A DNA stretch of 64,000 nt from assembly GCA_023525715.1 (NCBI GenBank), contig CM042010.1, positions 66,245,966 to 66,309,965 on the forward strand, given 5' to 3'. Shown here one piece after another: positions 11,051-22,670 of this stretch; within the stretch, counting starts at the first letter, position 1; the number at the start of each line of letters is the position of its first letter. Position numbers and translations under genes: made by a program. Below the pieces are notes generated by a model, which was not told the origin of the DNA, did not search any database, and saw only the letters and a list, made by a program, of their open reading frames with translations. The stretch is from Cichorium intybus. Its lineage: Eukaryota > Streptophyta > Magnoliopsida > Asterales > Asteraceae.

Positions 11051-11902
11051 GTTTGTAACTATAATTCAATATGGCTTCTGAATTGACCAGCAAATTGTAG
11101 CTTCCAAAAGCCGTTGTCGAACTCTGACCCAGTCAGTCACGTGTCCTAAGATAAGTGATCATATGATCATGCATTCTACTAGATATCATTCGGACTTGAG
11201 ACATGGATTAAAATCAATCGCAATGTCCAATACTCTGTTTCCCGATTCCTGATTTGTGATGATGTAGGACTTCTAATTGAACACATCAATTTAGTCCTGG
11301 CTGGGCCCAGCACTATAAGTCACCACCAAATCACCGAGGGGCCCAAAGATATTGCTTTTACCGGTTAGGGCAACAGGAACAAATAAACTTCGACTCATAT
11401 GCTTCTGTCTTTTACTCATCAAATCGTGCACAAAAATATGTTTTATAACATCGAGTTACCGATGCACTTACGCATTATCAATGTACAACCGACTTGTAAA
11501 TTTCAACTCATATGTCTCCGTTTCAAGATCACAAGATATTATCATCTTAGAATTACTCGTGATATAATCCATGAAGTAATTCTCTGAGCATGGGTTTCTC
11601 CAATACTTAAATCTTCATTTCTAAGTACTCATGAACATTGCAGCAATACTATTGATATGTCTAACTCTTTATACAATCTACAATTCAATTCATGACAGTC
11701 TTAATTCACTACTTACTTCCGAAAGTACGAACGACTATGGAATTTTGGATAATCAAATTACTAGGGAAGTAAAACATGCAAAATGAAACACAATAATGAA
11801 CCATTGACAAATAGCAGTAAACAACACTCATAAATAATTCTCTATTATTTAATCAGCAAATGTCAATTACATTTACTTTGTTACAAGTTTTGAGATACCT
11901 AT
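11051..11902 (-). other. Non-coding stretch between RNase H and the 3' LTR of Copia-A
   Basis: About 850 bp without a credible ORF. I see no additional gene or structured repeat. Confidence 0.5.
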
Positions 11903-14577
11903 CTAATTACTAAAACAAATATCATCTCTCAGACCAATGCTCCTAGCATGTTGATAATGTTTGATCCTACTCAATGCCTTCGTCAAAGGATTGGCAGGTT
12001 TATCTTCAGATGATACCCTCTTTACAATGAGGTGACCTTCTTCTACTCTATGTCTGATGTAATGGTACTTTTTGTCGATATGTCTGGACTTTCCATGATC
12101 TATCGGTTCCTTAGTTAAGGCAACCACTCCTTCCTTATTGCAGAACATTTCTATTTGCTCCTGAATGGTAGGTACGACTCCAAGGTCACCGATGAAATTA
12201 TTTAGCCAAGCACAGCTATGTACTCTTATTCACAAGTTGAATCAGCCACTGTTTCTTACTTTGAACTTCTCCATGTAACCGCTCCACCGTTTAACAGGAA
12301 CACCCAGGCCGACTGAGACCGAAAGTTGTCTCTATCTGTCTAGAAACTAGCATCACTGTATCCACTTACTCTCAATGTATCACTGCCACAAAGGACTAGG
12401 ACCATGTCTTTTGTCCTCCGCAGATACTTGAGTATGTTCTTGACCGGTGTCCAATGAGCTTCGCCCGGATTACCCTGATAGCGACTGACCATGCTCAAGG
12501 AAAAGGACACATCATGGCGAGTACATGTCATAGCTTACATGATCGACCCTACAGCCGAAGCGTAAGGTACCCGACTCATTTCAGCTGTCTCTTCATTTGT
12601 ACTGGGACTTTGAGTCTTACTTAATTTGGCATTACTTTGGATCGGTAGCTCTCCTTTCTTGGAATTTTCCATGTTGAACCTTTTCAGCACCTTTTCCTAG
12701 TATACACTTTTACTGAGTCCAATCTGTCTCTTCTTTCAATCTCTCAATATTATTTTCCCAAGAATATAGGCAGCTTCTTCAAGGTCTTTCATGGCGAAAC
12801 ACTTCCCAAGCCAAGATTTAACTTCTTGCAAGGTTGGAATGTCATTTCCCATGAGCAATATGTCATCGACATAAAGCACCAGAAAAGTGACTATACTCCC
12901 ACTAGCCTTGATATACACACAAGACTCATCTTCGCTCCTAGAGAAACCAAACTCTTTGATTTTCTCATGAAAGCAGAGATTCCAACTGTGCGAAGCTTGT
13001 CTCAGTTCGTAGATTGATTTCTCAAGCTTACACACTCTATTAGGAAACTTTGCATCTACAAAACCATTTGGCTGATTTATATAAACATCCTCAACCAACT
13101 TCTCATTAAGGAAAGCGGTTTTGATATCCGCCTGCCAAATTTCGTAATCATGAAACACAGCTATGGCGAGCATTATCCTAATAGACTTTATCTTAGCCAC
13201 TGGTGAGAAGGTCATGTCAAAGTCAACCCCATGGGTTTGAGTGAAACCTTTCGTGACCAACCGAGCCTTGAAGTTGTGTACCTTTCCATCCATGTCGGTC
13301 TTCTTCTTAAAGATCTATTTGCACCCAACCGTCTTTCGACCTGGTACATTTTCAACCAAGTTCCAAACTTGATTGTCATACATGGACTTGATATCGCTGT
13401 CCATTGCCTCTTTCCACTTACCAGCCTCAGGGCCTGCCATTGCTTCCTTGTATTTAGCTGGCTCATCCAGATTTACCAGTGTTCTATCACTCACAAACGT
13501 CTCACCATTTGTAGTAATATGGAATCCATAAAACTCAGGTGGCATGCTAACTCTACTAGAACGTCTAAGAGGCAACGAACTGTTTATCGGTTCAACAGGT
13601 ACTTCTTCCTCTGGTTGAATGCTAGTATCATCTAAGGTTCCTTCATTGGCTGACTCCTGAATTTCTTCAAGGTCAATGGTGCTCCCACTGTTCTCTTTGA
13701 ATATGAGCTCTCTCTCTCTCTCTCTCGAAAGACTCATCTTCATGCTACAAAGACCACGTCCTCGCTCGGCCTGTAGAACAAATATCCAAAGGACTGCTTT
13801 GGGTAGCCAATGAAAATACATCTCTCACTTCTGGCTTCTAGTTTCTCATGAGTTTCTCGTCTTATGAAAACTTCAAAACCCCAGACTTTGAGATGTGCCA
13901 ATGAGGGAACTTTCCTCATCCACATTTCGTGAGGTGTTTTGGCAACCTTCTAAGTAGGGACAAGATTGAGGATATGGGCGGTTGTCTCTAAGGCATACCC
14001 CCAAAAATGAATGAGAAGAGAAGCTCGACTCATCATGGAACGAATCATGTCCAACAAGGTTCGGTTACGCCTCTCAGCCACACCATTCAATTGTGGTGCC
14101 CTAGGAGGAGTCAATTGTTAAACTATCCCACATTCCTTGAGATAGTCTAGGAACATAATACTAAGATACTCATCGCCTCTATCGGATCTAAGAATCTTTA
14201 TCTTCCTGCCCAATTGATTCTCGACTTTATGTTTGAATTCTTTGAACTTTTCAAAGGTTTCTGACTTGTGCTTGATTAAGTAGATATAGCCATATCTGCT
14301 GTAATCATCAGTGAAAGTCATATAAAATCGATTTGCATCCCTTGTGGTTGATCTGAAGGGTCCACATACATCGGTATGTATGAGATCCAACAAACCTTCA
14401 CCTCTTTCACAAGACCTTGTGAAAGGTGATTTTGTCATCTTTCCCAAAAGACAAGATTCGCATGCATCATCTGACCTAGGTCAAATGATTTCAACACTCT
14501 ATGCTTTTGGAGTTGGGCAATGTGCTTCTTGTTAATATGTCCAAGACGACAATGCCACAAGCATGCCTTGTCTACAC
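11903..14577 (-). pseudogene. Copia-A pol: pre-integrase, integrase, RT, RNase H (broken)
   Basis: In order on the minus strand: the pre-integrase motif (DKACLWHCRLGHINKKH, from about 14575); integrase core at 14447-14118 (LIHTDVCGPF, TDDYSRYGYIY, ILRSDRGDEY), continuing to PQLNG and HFWGYALET-like text and the 13925-13740 segment; a linker with an SRERERE stretch written by a CT microsatellite at 13706-13726; RT at 13293-12736 with FLNEKLVEDVYINQP and the catalytic LYVDDILLMGN; RNase H pieces at 12531-12340 (GYSDASF) and 12148-11903 (KHIDKKYHYIRH-like). Many frameshifts and stops separate them. The expected linker before the pre-integrase motif is missing at the 14578 breakpoint. Confidence 0.85.
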
Positions 14578-14606
14578 TGTTAGAACGTCGTAATTTGCGG
14601 GTTTGG

Positions 14607-14607
<1 letters not shown>

Positions 14608-14645
<38 letters not shown>
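14608..14645. repeat. ATA/TAA microsatellite
   Basis: About 12 units of a trinucleotide repeat near the start of the gypsy LTR. Confidence 0.95.
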
Positions 14646-14646
<1 letters not shown>

Positions 14647-15354
14647 TTAAATCTAGAAAAAAAATCATAAGTTGGAGGGGCTAAATAGTTGTTAGTTGAA
14701 ACTTGTATTGAAAGTATTTCGGATTAATGTCTAAAAGAAAATAATAGAGGATATTTGAGGGACCATTGTTGTCAATCGGAAATAGTGTATGATTTTCAGA
14801 ATTGGAATTACGCGGTCGAGTAGCTTTCTTGTAGGCCAAAGCATTTTGCTCCCTAACCCTAGTGCCGTAACCCTTCTTTTCCTCTCTCGTTCTTTCTTTT
14901 GTTCCCCCCGTCTCTCTCGTTTTGCTGCCGAACGCTTGGTGAAGAAAGCAAAGGTGCGTGTGGTGTGTGATTGTGAGGAACACGAGGAACGTGAGCAGCA
15001 GATCAAGCCTAGTGTGCGGCCAAGTCAATGATGGTTATTTCTTGCATGTGGCCGAGTGTTTGCATGGCTTCTTATTGTTGGAGTTGCTATTGGTGCAGCC
15101 GGGTGGAGTGGGAGTAAGACCGAGTCGTGAGGTGTGGGAGAGCTGCTGCAAAACGTGAGTAGGAGGGGCAGCATGGAAGGGTGCGTGTCTTGTGGAAGCT
15201 AGGAGATTATGGACATCAAAGGCTTGAACACATCTTGGGGTACATGTTCTTTCCCTTATCTTTCTTATAGTCGTAGCCTTTATCTTTGTGTGTGTTTATG
15301 TTGGGTGCGGCTCAAGCTAATGTACTCTACCCAAAGTTTTCTGATGTCGGGATG

Positions 15355-15482
15355 TTCTTGAGCTTATTTCAGACCCTAGAGGTTGGTCTTAATGAGTTTG
15401 GGGATTGAACACCCAACATTCTTGAGCTTATTTCAGACCCTAGAGGTTGGTCTTAATGAGTTTGGGGAATGAACACCCAACC
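15355..15482 (+). repeat. 64-bp tandem duplication
   Basis: 15355-15418 is repeated almost exactly at 15419-15482, starting at 'ttcttgagcttatttcagac'. It lies inside the gypsy LTR. Confidence 0.9.
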
Positions 15483-16445
15483 CTAGTGTCATTTTATGTG
15501 TCGATTGCAATTCCACTGTTAAGCCTTATCTTGTTAAATTCATATATAATCGTAGGTTGCTCCTTATGGGATGAACTTTATATCCATGGATTGGTATTTG
15601 AGTCTGGTTTCTACAGCCGGAAGGCCTTGTGCTAATTCATGTCTTGAGTTAGGTGAATATTGCAATATTCGCTGACTGGTCCAATTTTTGTCAGATTTGG
15701 TCTCCTTCCTTGGAAAATTCATAGTTAATTGTACAAATATAATTTTGGGGCAAGACCCATGGGGAAAGTTCATGCTATGTGTCTAGTTTTTTCCTACAAA
15801 TTTTCAGAACCTAAGTCCTTCTGATTCTCATTCTTTGTTAATATCTTTGAGGGTAGGTCCTGCGTCTGTTTTTGTAAGTTGTGGTGATTTGGTGGATTTT
15901 TCATTTGCAAATGGAAAATAAAAATGACTTGAGGTCAGGTCCTATGGTCTTGACCTTGAGTCTAGTTTCATCATGATTTTTATTAGATTTAATCCCTGAG
16001 TTTTCATTGGTCATATGTTGCAAATCTTGTTATTGGTCAAAAGTCAACATTGCTGTCAACCTTTTTTTTGTGGTTTTGAACCTTGGTGGTGGGTTGGGGA
16101 TAGTAATGGGTGTCCGGGCTTACCCAAAATTGACAAAAACATCTAATAAGTATCTATTTATAATGAGACTAGTTATTATGCTATGTAGTAACTTAAAATA
16201 CCTTATAGGTGTATAAGGGGCTCGTGTGCAGCTCGGTGGAATTGTCAGAGTCGCTGTGTGTATTTCTTCTTTTGCTGCTTCAAGGTGAGTTTCTCACTAC
16301 ACTGTATAGATGTTATATGTATCTTACTGTAGCTCGTATGTGCTTATAGGATGAGTGTGGATAGTATCAGGCTATTTGGATGTCTAGTGTGTGTTGATGT
16401 ATTGGTGTGTAGTTAGTACTAGACGGGTCTATGTCTAGTAAGTAG

Positions 16446-16615
16446 ATGTTATGGGCCCGACGTACTGAGCAATATAGAGTGGCTCGACGCACTGAGCAAT
16501 ATAGGGATGCCCGGCGAGATGCATTGAGCGGATACGCGTGGCTCGACGAACAGAGGATTCCGCGGCTCGGAGTGCTGAGCGGTGGAGCATGGCTCAATGT
16601 ACTCGGTAGAGTAGA
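16446..16615 (+). repeat. Degenerate ~30-bp tandem repeats in gypsy LTR
   Basis: Five or so units built on 'ggctcgacgcactgagc(a/g)'. The position within the LTR corresponds to the 30-bp units in the LTRs of the element at 28452-35946, although the unit sequence differs. Confidence 0.6.
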
Positions 16616-16757
16616 ATATGTGTTTATTTTATTGTGTTGTATGGTTGTGTCCATCCTGATAGGGGTAAGGTATGTGTGACTGATATGCCGTGCATGTGTT
16701 GGAACTCACTAAGCTGTGTGCTTACCTTTTCCTTATTAAATCACTGTTGCAGGTTCT

Positions 16758-17226
16758 TGTTGGGTGTTGAAATCGTTTAAGTAAGCAATCAATGACTAGA
16801 GATCAATCAGTAATAATCAATCACACAGTAATAAGAATAGTAAGAACAATTGATGAACAATGATATGAATAACTTGTGCCGAATGCTTGATTGATTTACG
16901 GTTTTACAATTGGAATGATGATCGACTCACTCTCGACACGGTATGGTATCACTGATATTTATGCTAAATCTGTGATACGCATAGTACAACTTTATTACAG
17001 AGAATATCCTATCAGAGTACTAACCAATAGGATATTAGATTCATGCAACATGTAATGTACTATTACGCGTGCTTACAAAAGTTTGACAGCTGTGAAGTCT
17101 TCGGATCCTCCAGGTAATACCCTTCGGAGTCTTCAGACTTCGGGGTCTTCTTATTGTCTTCCACTTCGGGGCCTTTGGCAGAGGGTCTTCGGATGGTTGA
17201 GCACTTCAGTGCAAATAGGCTCAATA
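16758..17226 (-). repeat. 3' LTR of Sirevirus-like element
   Basis: On the plus strand it starts TGTTGGGTG and ends GGCTCAATA, where the partner LTR ends CAACA, so the terminal CA has become TA. It holds several CTTCGGA motifs, including a stretch around 17117-17150 that is partly deleted in the partner. Confidence 0.9.
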
Positions 17227-17242
17227 ATCTCCCCCTTTGTGT
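17227..17242 (-). other. Polypurine tract of Sirevirus-like element
   Basis: The minus strand reads CACAAAGGGGGAGAT against the LTR end. Confidence 0.7.
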
Positions 17243-17396
17243 GAAGTGCATCTAAACCTTATCTTGGTTGCCGGTAGTGTTTCTTGTAGGCTTGCTTCAA
17301 AGTGTACCTCACTGTCAACCACCAGTTGAGGTGTTCTCTCACTTTCTTTTTCTCCTGCCAGTTGTTCACGAAGCACTTGTTTACCAGGGACAGGAC

Positions 17397-20300
17397 TTAT
17401 TTGATAGACTCCGAAGGGAAGCGACCCATGAAGTCAATTTCGAAGAATTTAGTGACAAGAGTTTCTTTGTCACTAGACAATCCTTTGAACACCATACCCC
17501 AGGGCTTGTCAACAATTTGCCCAGCCTTCAAATGCTCAAAGTTTTCTATTGTGGTAGGTGGGGGTGCAATGGATTGATTGAAGAGTTCAGCCACAACAAT
17601 ATCGAACCTGGCTACCCTTAGAAGATAGTTTCTGAAGAAGGAGGAGATGTGAGTTTTGGCTAGTGCGAAGACCACCATATCTTCGCACTCATTGCCAGCT
17701 GAGAATTTCAGGATATCAAGAAGAGATATGAAGTCCGAAGGATTCGTAATTGGGAAGTCAGCAATAGTGAACTTGGACTCTTCATCTTCATTTATCCCCC
17801 AAAGTACGAAAAAATTTAGGTTCTGAAAACCTACATACTCCTCTCCTCTCTTGATGTAAATTATTTTAACTATTTTCTTCTCACTCCACACATAGTTCGG
17901 AGCTTGGATGAACTTTGCATGGAATGCAACTTTTCTTGTCTTGTACTCCGGCAGCTGTTCTTTTGGCACATTCCTTTCAAATTGCAGAAAGTCGAATATC
18001 TTCGGGTTGTAGGGGAGATCCAGCTGCTGGTTTTTGTCATTCTTTGTTTCAAGGCTCTTGAGTGGAAGCCTGTTGTTAATGTGAAAGTCATTGAAACCAA
18101 TGGCCCTGATTAACTCCTCGGTCCATGTTTGGTTCTCAATGGCAATCCTGTTGATTTCGTGGATCTTCCTGTACTCCTCTTCTCTTTCTTTGTGGGCTTG
18201 CTCCATGTGAGGAGCAATCCTTATTTCTTTCACCAAAGGCTGAGAACTGGAACCACCTGCTTCAGTTGTCGTTGTGGTTCCAAAGGTGGGCCCAGACTTG
18301 GAGGGAATTGGAGGGATAAAGGGTGGTCTTCCCAAGATTGTTGATTGGTGGGTAGTTTGTTGTTCGGTGGTTGTTTTTGCCAGGTCTGCGGAGGTTGGAG
18401 TCTCTAGAGCTTGAGACCCTACAGCTTCTGATTCTCCCCCTTGTGAAGGATGAACAATGTGTTCACCCTGAGCAATTTGCTGGGGTCTCCCTCTTTCAGC
18501 CTGTGATTTCTCCATTTTTAAGGAGACGTTGATCATGGGTTGAAGTGTGGTCTTCAACTTTGTGACAACGTCTGTGATGATGGCATGGTTAGTAGTTCGG
18601 AGCTCCTTGGCAAAAGTAGCAACTGTGGAGGATGACAATTCCGTAGTGAGCTCTTCCACACGTTTGTGGGCATCAGACAGGTGTTTGGCGAACCCTGTCT
18701 GGTATTGTTAGTTAAAAGATTCAGTTGAGCCCCGAAGATCATGTAGCTCCTTGGTCACTTCGGAGTTAGATAACTCCATTTTTCTCACCAGCTCCTCAAT
18801 CTTTTTATCATTTTGCTCCTTAAGGAGCCTGTGCCTCTCATCTATCTGCTCAACCGCAGTGTTGAGCTTTCCTTCAATAAGCCATTGGATTTCCAGTTGT
18901 TTCTCCAGAACATGTTGTTCCGAAGCCTTGACCAATTCTTCCATTTTCCCGGTCAAGAATTTTTGGACCTCAGCAATCAGGTCCTCAACATTGGCTTCAG
19001 GCTTCTTTGTGGGATCGAAGCCAGTGTTGGATTGCAGCAGCGCATCCAATTTGCGGTTGAGGATTTTGTATTGTTTCCCCAAGATGAAGTCTGTATCATC
19101 CAGACTTTCATCATCGCTTTCCTCTATTGTGATAGGCGCCATGTGGAAGGCGGCCATGGCCTCTTCGGTGGATGGTGGTTGTGAAGAAATGTTGGCTTCA
19201 AAATCGAAGTCATCTTGGAATGGATAATCAGGCAGTGATGTATCCATACCAGATGGAGGGATAGGTGATACATCTGTGAAGGTTGATTTTGGTGGAGAAG
19301 AAGGAGGTGTTATATTTGGTGTGGGAGGTCTGGTTGATTTAGGTGGTGAAGGAGGTTCAGTAGTGTTTGGTGGAGTGGGTGGTCTGGTTGTTTTGGGTGG
19401 TGATGGTGGTCTTGTGGTAGCTGGTGGAGTTGGTGGTTTGGTTTCATGGATTGGTGAGGATTGGTGTTCTTCTTCCTCCTCTTCTGGAATGGCTTCGGTG
19501 GGGTTTTTCTCTGATTCCGAAGACTCATCCACAATGGTCATTTTCCTTGACCGCTTCGGTTGTTTCCTCTTCGGAGTGGTCTGCTCCGAAGCCTTTCTCT
19601 TTTTCTCTGTTTTCTTTGGACCACTGGGTCCACCAGCAATTTTCTTCTTGCCCATAGCTTTAGTTTGGGCTTTTGTTGATGCGGTGTGGGTTTCTGCTTG
19701 AGTAACATCCCGAACAGGGTATGGAATAATAAGAGTATTCCTGTAAGTGTTTACCTCATTGCACTCCATGGACACTTTGGAGTGCATAGATTGAGGAATT
19801 TGGGCGTAGAAAGTTGCCGGTTCATCATTTAGGGCAGGAATTGCAATAGGAGTGTATTTCATCTCAGCAAGCGAAGGATCAGGAACAAACCCTGCTTGCT
19901 GGTAGTGGGCGTGCACAACAATCGCCCAGAATCTAGCATTTGAAATTTCTGTCCCCTTCAAGCTGTGGTTAATGTGGGAGCAGAAATCAGCCTATAGAAT
20001 CGATGCGAAATCTACCTTGACATCATAGTAGCTTCCATACAGGAGGCCTTGGAAGGAAACGCTTGCAGAGTCCAAGCCGGAGGTTCTTCCTGAAAGTTAT
20101 CTGAGAAAGACACTGAAGTAGTATCTCCAAAGATCGGGGAGTTGGTTTTTCTTGAACATGCTTATCTTTTCAAGAAGAGGTGTGTAGCCCATTTCGTTGA
20201 ACATAGCAACGAGTTGATCAGCAGAGGGAACAACCATCTCCTTGGAGTTATAGACAGGAAGACGAAGGGCTTCAGCGAACTTCTCCTTGGTTAGTTGCAC

Positions 20301-20591
20301 CTTCTTGGTTTTGCCATTGGAATCAACAGCCTCATAGAACACCGATTTGACGTGGTTGTTGGAGTCGAACAAAGAATTTGATGTGTAGTGTGCCCTGTGA
20401 ACCAGAGTCGCAGGGATTGATGGAGTGCAGGTTAGGGCATAACCGAGAACTGAACTTTTTAAGCATTCAACCACGGCATCAATTGGTTGAGGGTAAAGTT
20501 TCAGATCGTTACGGAGAACCAGGTTAGCAGATTGGTTCTTGAGAACAGGAATTGAAATAGCTTCAGTTGTTTGAGATGATGCTTTAGCCAT
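17397..20591 (-). pseudogene. Sirevirus accessory ORF, 1,064 codons, three in-frame stops
   Basis: From ATG at 20591 to the stop at 17397-17399 a single frame runs without frameshift, interrupted by stops at 20097-20099, 19992-19994 and 18708-18710. Residues 1-165 form a globular N-terminus (MAKASSQTTEAISIPVLKNQ start). About 314-350 is strongly basic (KKTEKKRKASE, KRKQPKRSRK), like a nuclear signal. An acidic run follows, then about 386-436 is a Pro repeat built on RPP(T/S)PP. About 550-660 looks like coiled coil. The last 300 residues form a second folded region (EYRKIHEINRIAIENQ ... KPWGMVFKGL). No membrane segment or signal peptide is seen, so it is not obviously an envelope protein although it occupies that position. 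A related plus-strand relic is at 40984. Function unknown. Confidence 0.75.
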
Positions 20592-20815
20592 TGTTGAAGT
20601 GTTGAGGAGGATGGATGAACTTAGGTTTTCTAAGAGAGTTTTTACAGAGGAGATTTGAGTGCTATGATCGCCTAAAGAGATGAACTGATGGGTTGTGAGA
20701 TATATATAGTATTCGTGGTCCCAAGGCCATTTAATGCGCGTGGGAATTGGTCCACTAATATTATGACACCTCAGCGCTTAGCTGTTCCACTTTCTCTGCA
20801 AAAACAGAACCATTC
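20592..20815 (-). promoter_or_regulatory. Promoter-like leader of the accessory ORF
   Basis: Reading leftward, a conserved stretch beginning GGTTCTGTTTTTGCAGAGA, then TTAGTGGAC, AATGGC and GGGACCAC, ends in a TATA-like word (CTATATATATC, about 20699-20709) roughly 110 bp before the ATG. The same order of blocks precedes the relic ORF at 40984. Because no pol gene accompanies that relic, the conserved block looks like an internal promoter belonging to the ORF. Confidence 0.5.
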
Positions 20816-22670
20816 GTCTGTCAGTCATCATTATTTAAAATTGAACCGCCACTTTCACACGATATTATTGTTACGATTTGCCACGATTGTCTCAGTGACA
20901 GTTGTGTAACAATGGTTATTAAATTCAAAAGAATGTTTGTCTCTGAGATAATCATAAATGTGAAAAATCATTTGAACAATAAATTTGACTTCGGATCAAT
21001 GTGGATAATAATGACCGTTACTAGTGCTCTTCGGAGTGGATAGATAAAGTGAGTGTTATGATTAACTCTGAAGGGTGTTAATAACACTTCGGATAGCAAC
21101 ATTCGTTTGTGAAGTGTTTGTTGATACTCCGAAGTCCATTTGTTATCTTTTTGTTTTTCTTGAGTATGTCTTGTTTTAAATTTTGAGTGATGCATGATAA
21201 CACTTAACCTTGACTTCCCTGAATATTATGAAATGAATATTTAACAAGTTAATGTTTAGAATCATTCGAATCATGTTGGAAGTCCATTTTTCATTTCGAA
21301 GTCTGTTTGATTCAATATCAATCAAGAATGTATAAGCCTAATCACCCCATTACCAACTTGATTTCGCATTTTGAACAGATATTTGATCGAACTTCTGTGC
21401 TTCAAATTTTTCATAATAAACAATTGTAACATCCTTTGCATTTGAAATTTAAAGAAATTTTCATTTTTGAATTGAACATCAGAAGTGTGCTTAGAAATTG
21501 GATTGACTTTGAAGAACCTTTTGAAAAACCTATTCCATTTCATCAATTGAAGTGTTTGGATACTAGGCTCTGATGACAAGCCTTTGAACTTCATACACCA
21601 CTTCAACTTTATCATTTAAGATAGATTACTTGAAATGTTCATAATCTCTACAAAGTACTCGACTATGTTATAGGAGCTCCTTGTATCGTTATTTAAAACA
21701 GATGAATACGCCTTTGAGTGCTGATTTATCTTTCTTTTGCACTCCCTTGTTTATCTTTTTTCTTGCTTGTTGTCTTTGAATCTTTTGACAATTTGTTTTC
21801 TGTTTATCTTTTTGAGTTTTTCTATTTGTTCTTTTTATCGTTTTCCTTTTAGGATTTGCTTATTCAAAGAGACAAAATTTCACCATTTAGTTTCTTCCTT
21901 TGGTGCTTTTTGGTTTTGTTTTGTGCAATCCTTGAGTTTGAGAAACTTCATTTAGTTCAATTTTGGAACAACGATGAAAAGAGATTTAAATTTACTTATC
22001 AGACAATGTTGGTACTGCTTTTGAAGAAAACTTCGGAACACTTGAGTTATCCTGTGTGGTTTTGAAGCTACATGATTAGTTTGATGTTGAAGCGAGTCAA
22101 GTTCAGAAGGGAGGTCAAGAATAGACATTATGTTAAGGATATTAGAATCAAACAAGACTTCAAATTGTAAAATAGCCTTAATCTCACTCTAAAGTCTGTT
22201 CTTTTACCAATGTTTCAAGTCGATTCCCAAATACCTATTAGTGCAATAAGGTATAATTATCAGAATCTAAAATCAAAGTTTTGTCCTTTAGTCAGGTTGT
22301 TCATGAAAGTAAGGTTAAACTTTGTCCTTTGTGCATCAAAACGTTTAATGAATGTTCAAGAACCTTTATTTTTCTTGTTTTTGATTTTTCTTTGAAATAA
22401 ACCTTTTTGTGACTATTCTTAAGAAGCAAAGTCAAAATATGTTTTAACGATTTTACCGTTTAAGATCTTTATTCTTCAGAATTATCTGTTCCGCAGAGCT
22501 CCAAAGTGATAAAGTACTTCGGGGTACTGCGGTGTAACAATGTGAGGTTTTACTTGTTTTACTCCGTTGGGCTCCGAAGCGATAAATCTCTTCGGAGTGC
22601 TGCGGAGTGTTATGAATTTTATTTTGCAGGTCAGAAGATTTAGAGAAAGAGTGAGCAAATATGAGATTTA
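20816..22670 (-). other. Spacer between pol and accessory ORF
   Basis: About 1.85 kb with no supportable gene. It is AT-rich, with pyrimidine-rich tracts on the plus strand at 21720-21860 (purine-rich on the coding strand) and many CTTCGGA/TCCGAAG words near both ends. Confidence 0.5.
22489..22607. repeat. Two successive hairpin-forming CTTCGGA units
   Basis: At 22572-22597 CTCCGAAG and CTTCGGAG are separated by ten bases and would form an 8-bp stem. About 74 bp earlier a degenerate copy (gctccaaagtgataaagtac, then ttcggggtactgcgg) has the same layout. They lie just beyond the pol stop. Confidence 0.5.

Larger units (their letters stand above)
14646..16757 (+). other. Body of the interrupted gypsy LTR (left part)
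   Basis: About 2.1 kb of U3-like sequence without a supportable gene. It holds a 64-bp direct duplication and a run of about 30-bp repeats, listed separately, and ends at GTTCT, the Sirevirus target duplication. Confidence 0.55.

Noticed and set aside
12736..13293. Copia-A RT frame as an active gene
   Set aside because: The catalytic YVDD is present but the flanking pol parts are in different frames, and the element is split by 22.7 kb of insertions.
19276..19701. Plus-strand Gly/Val-rich frame opposite the accessory ORF
   Set aside because: It is the antisense shadow of the proline-repeat region of the accessory ORF at 17397-20591.
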